A stretch of 64,000 nucleotides of DNA. It comes from Phymatolithon calcareum (taxonomy: Eukaryota; Rhodophyta; Florideophyceae; Hapalidiales). Shown piece by piece: positions 61,413-64,000 of this stretch; the stretch's first letter is position 1; each line of letters starts with the position of its first letter. The DNA is taken from contig OZ345379.1 of NCBI GenBank assembly GCA_977006965.1, positions 1,116,001-1,180,000 on the forward strand, read 5' to 3'. The translations under genes and the position numbers were made by a program. The notes beneath the pieces are model-generated. The model saw nothing but the letters and a program-made list of their open reading frames with translations. It did not search any database and was not told the DNA's origin.

Positions 61413-62527
61413 TTATTGCACCAGGCATTGCAATACTATTTGCAACAATAACACTGACAACCGACGCCAAGAATTACTATAGCAACATGAAGTGGGAGGG
61501 CAATACGACCGGCAATTAGCGAAATTTTCTCATCATCTAATCAGTGCTTCCTAGTCATTTTCTTCTTCCAGGCGCTTGACTCGTTCGCTGCGGGCATTAA
61601 CTATTGCGGTCGAAACCATCTACTCGTCCCAATACTACTTGTTCACCTTGAGAGACAAGAGTGCCTCGAATAACATCGGCGTCTTCCCCTTCCCAAAATA
61701 TTCTTCGCGACTGACTGATCAAAACTGGCTTCAGCAAATGCAACAGTTCTAAAGCTCAGTTTTGAGAAAGGGAGGGGATGGATAAAGGTGCATGTGCTGA
61801 AAAGAGACGTTCTACATACAGAATCGGTGACTTCTGATGGCACTGCAGTACCAACCAACATAAAGAGAATATTCAAGACTGTTCTACTATGTTGTCATAG
61901 TGCACGTATTGAGCACAAGTGCACTATCGCACTACTTTTGAGCGCACGGCTTGCATACGACACGCTCTAGTCTGATGGTAACATTTTGTCATCCTTGAGG
62001 TACGGCGATGGAGAAGGTTGAGGTGTGTTTTATTATTAAATAGTAAAACACACCCCAACCTTTTGTAAAGTTCGCTGTATATATTTGCCATTGGCTATTT
62101 TGAAAGCCCGCTGACTATTTGTAGAAGGATGATAGAATTAGAGTTTCCACCTTCTGGCTCTTTTCGAAGTCTGGGTGGGTGTGGTTCGAAGCTCTGAATA
62201 GCTCTCTTTTGGGATGAATACCGCCGATTGTCTGAAACATACGCAGACTGAAACAGTCAAGTCCTTCTTCCTGCCAGCGGGTCCATCCGTCCGGTTCTAT
62301 GGCTCTATTACATCCTGTTCTTATCTTGCGTATCGCCCTTTTGCGATGCTGAATTATAAAGAGAGTCAGTCTTCCATTATGAAGACGAAGCAGAGTCTGA
62401 AACCTCAGTATTTCGAAAATGAACATCACCCGCCACCGCCACCCCATCGAAAGACACAGCACTCGCTGATCTGACGCAACTTTGCACTCAGCGCAATATA
62501 AGAGGAGAAAAACGCAACCACCGCAGC
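61413..62527. other. Intergenic, containing duplication blocks C and B (copy 2)
   Basis: No gene is seen. 61715-62000 matches 49510-49800; 62005 onward matches 52872 onward. A hairpin at 62014-62062 (arms about 21 bp) is absent from the paralogous position near 52890-52922. Confidence 0.55.
62014..62062. repeat. Hairpin absent from the paralogous locus
   Basis: The arm beginning AAGGTTGAGGTGTG is repeated in inverse orientation (ACACACCCCAACCTT) after a short AT-rich loop, with two mismatches. The paralogue near 52890 has one arm only and then runs directly into TTGTAAAGTTCG. Confidence 0.85.
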
Positions 62528-63655
62528 TCATTTAAAAATGTTAACATCCACAGTCCCCTCAACATACCCCTGATGAATAGCCCCAGAAATAAATACAAAG
62601 TAAAACGCAATTCCCACAAGCGAAAATATCCCAATGAACGTAAGTCTCGGATTAAGCCACCACGGCGGAGCTTCCCCTGTCTGACTCGCGAACGGCGAAA
62701 TAATATAAAACCGATCAAACCACGACATATTCGCCTTCCGTTCCGCCTGACTTTCCATCAACGCGTCATATTCCCGAGCAATATCCTCTGGATTTCGCGC
62801 CACATCCGGATTATATTCCTGCACACTCTTGATAACCTCCTCCCCGCCACCGGACACCGCCATCACCCGGATGGTGAACAGCAATGTGGCGTTCCCAGGT
62901 ATGACGGGCGGCATCCCCCGACGCCCGTATGCATACGCGGGTTTGATTTCAAATTCCGCCGTTTCGCCCACCTTCATCGTCGACACACCGGCCTCCCAAC
63001 CCTTGATAACGGCCCCGCTGCCGACCACAAACTCAAACGGCTTCTTGTCGTCAGTTGAGTCGAATATGTCGCCGTTTGCCAACTTGCCCGTGTACGACAC
63101 GACCACCGACGCACCGTTGGGAATCGGACCGCCCTCGCCAACTGAGAGCAGCCGCTTCAGAACGGACCCGTCGCCGGTCACGTCCACCTGCTGACCGCGC
63201 GACGCCGCGTCCTGCTCCGCCGCCGCCTCGCGCTTGGCGGCGGCGGTGCGCACGGCGTCTTCGCGGAAGGGGTCTGCGACGTTTCCGACACCGAAGCGGA
63301 TGTCCGCGCTTTCAAACAGCGTGTCTGAATCGTCTGTGTCATCCACGATTCCCTCGGCCGCGAAGTCAGTCGCGGTTTTGGGGGACAATTTCGGAACATC
63401 TGGTGTGTTGCCAAGCCTCTTTTTCGCGCCTAGACGACCGGAGAGTTGCGGCGATTTAGGTGGCCCCGCGGCCATTGAAGAGAAGGAGGAAGGCTCCGGT
63501 GCAGATGACTCAGGCGATTCTGAGGGGAGGCTGCATCGTGGATGAATGTTTGGGCACAATGGTCGGCGCTGCCGACGGTGAGAGGAGAGAGGACTGTTCT
63601 GCTTTTGCAGATAGATCCTTCCCGGCAGCGGGTTCCCGATGAAGGTGAAATTCAT
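62528..63655 (-). CDS. FKBP-type peptidyl-prolyl isomerase with C-terminal membrane anchor
   Basis: A 375-residue protein. The N-terminal 60 residues are Ser/Arg/Pro-rich and lack acidic residues, consistent with an organelle-targeting peptide. A Ser-, Asp- and Ala-rich linker with a long charged helix (AKREAAAEQDAASR) follows. The FKBP domain (about residues 165-275) contains SVLKRLLSVGEGG, VVVSYTGKLANGDIFDST, FVVGSGAVIKGWEAGVSTMK and PPVIPGNATLLFTIRVM, close to the FKBP consensus for proline isomerisation. A C-terminal helix (FIGIFSLVGIAFYFVFISGA) should anchor it in a membrane. The ORF runs 27 codons upstream to a GTG; the ATG at 63655 is used. A degenerate copy lies at 53420-54310. Confidence 0.88.
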   Translation of the reverse strand: MNFTFIGNPLPGRIYLQKQNSPLSSHRRQRRPLCPNIHPRCSLPSESPESSAPEPSSFSSMAAGPPKSPQLSGRLGAKKRLGNTPDVPKLSPKTATDFAAEGIVDDTDDSDTLFESADIRFGVGNVADPFREDAVRTAAAKREAAAEQDAASRGQQVDVTGDGSVLKRLLSVGEGGPIPNGASVVVSYTGKLANGDIFDSTDDKKPFEFVVGSGAVIKGWEAGVSTMKVGETAEFEIKPAYAYGRRGMPPVIPGNATLLFTIRVMAVSGGGEEVIKSVQEYNPDVARNPEDIAREYDALMESQAERKANMSWFDRFYIISPFASQTGEAPPWWLNPRLTFIGIFSLVGIAFYFVFISGAIHQGYVEGTVDVNIFK

Positions 63656-63736
63656 GGCTTTCGATGATGCTAATTTAGCATGGTCATGTGCGTCGCATCG
63701 CCTATCGTGGGAGAGTGAAATTGGGGGTAGATGCAC

Positions 63737-64000
63737 CCTTCGCCAACTGCATTACTTATTATGGGGGAGATCAGGCATCGGGAGGTGCTGAAATTTGATT
63801 ATTTTTACGCCAAATTTCACTGTTTGATCCACGTGTCTGTGAGGAGACATGGACTTCTGATTTCCACAAGACCCGAAAAAGAAGTATCACCTGTAGGGGC
63901 GGTCATTCGCTCACAGTCATGATGTCATGACATTGAGCAGATATCGCTACAACGACTACAAAAAAAGTGTTTACATATATATGCGGTGAAGATGTGTTAT
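63737..64000. other. 5' flank of the FKBP gene; window edge
   Basis: No gene is seen. 63838-63935 resembles 54312-54400, the sequence that leads into duplication A copy 2. A further NB-ARC-type unit could therefore lie beyond the window; this is a prediction only. Confidence 0.4.

Overview
The window is eukaryotic nuclear DNA. Genes are compact and intron-poor; the few introns are short (62 to 225 nt) with GT-AG ends. The gene set includes an exosome RNase PH subunit, BUD31, MED22, an Mpv17-family protein, an FSH hydrolase, acylaminoacyl-peptidase, a GT61 glycosyltransferase and large NB-ARC/WD40 proteins. Together with abundant LTR, hAT-like and Mutator-like elements this best suits a multicellular red alga of the Chondrus type. 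The lineage is an inference from style, not a demonstrated identity.

Layout. 0-2.8 kb: RRP43/EXOSC8-like gene and a lysine-rich, possibly RPA34-like gene, both on the minus strand. 2.9-4.9 kb: a degenerate element with inverted termini. 5.2-6.9 kb: an unrecognised acidic protein gene whose 5' flank is duplicated in tandem. 8.6-9.7 kb: a solo LTR with a hAT-like element nested in it. 10.1-10.6 kb: a secreted cysteine-rich protein. 12.0-13.4 kb: a 1.35-kb palindrome. 14.1-19.7 kb: a young Ty3-type chromovirus with 391-bp LTRs and a 5-bp target duplication. 21.0-32.3 kb: conserved housekeeping genes (M20 dipeptidase, SAYSvFN protein, FSH hydrolase, Mpv17 family, GT61 transferase, acylaminoacyl-peptidase).

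34.8-64 kb is a mosaic of segmental duplications. Two paralogous genes (helical N-terminus, NB-ARC, WD40) lie 20 kb apart in matching blocks, and an FKBP-type isomerase is present once intact and once as a pseudogene. Between the copies are a broken Fanzor (eukaryotic TnpB-like) gene, a kinase, BUD31, MED22 and an AMSH-like protein without its metalloprotease motif. The copies give before-and-after pictures of several events: a solo LTR insertion, two palindromes made by local inverted duplication, a micro-inversion and deletions.

Most notable are: (1) the Fanzor pseudogene, interrupted by two insertions whose 8-bp and 9-bp target duplications, when collapsed, each restore the reading frame; (2) the paired NLR-like genes; (3) recurrent short perfect palindromes, two of them absent from the paralogous copy; (4) a predicted 7-nt exon in the Mpv17-family gene; (5) a single stop codon between RNase H and integrase in an otherwise open chromovirus frame. 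All calls rest on reading the sequence; no searches were run.
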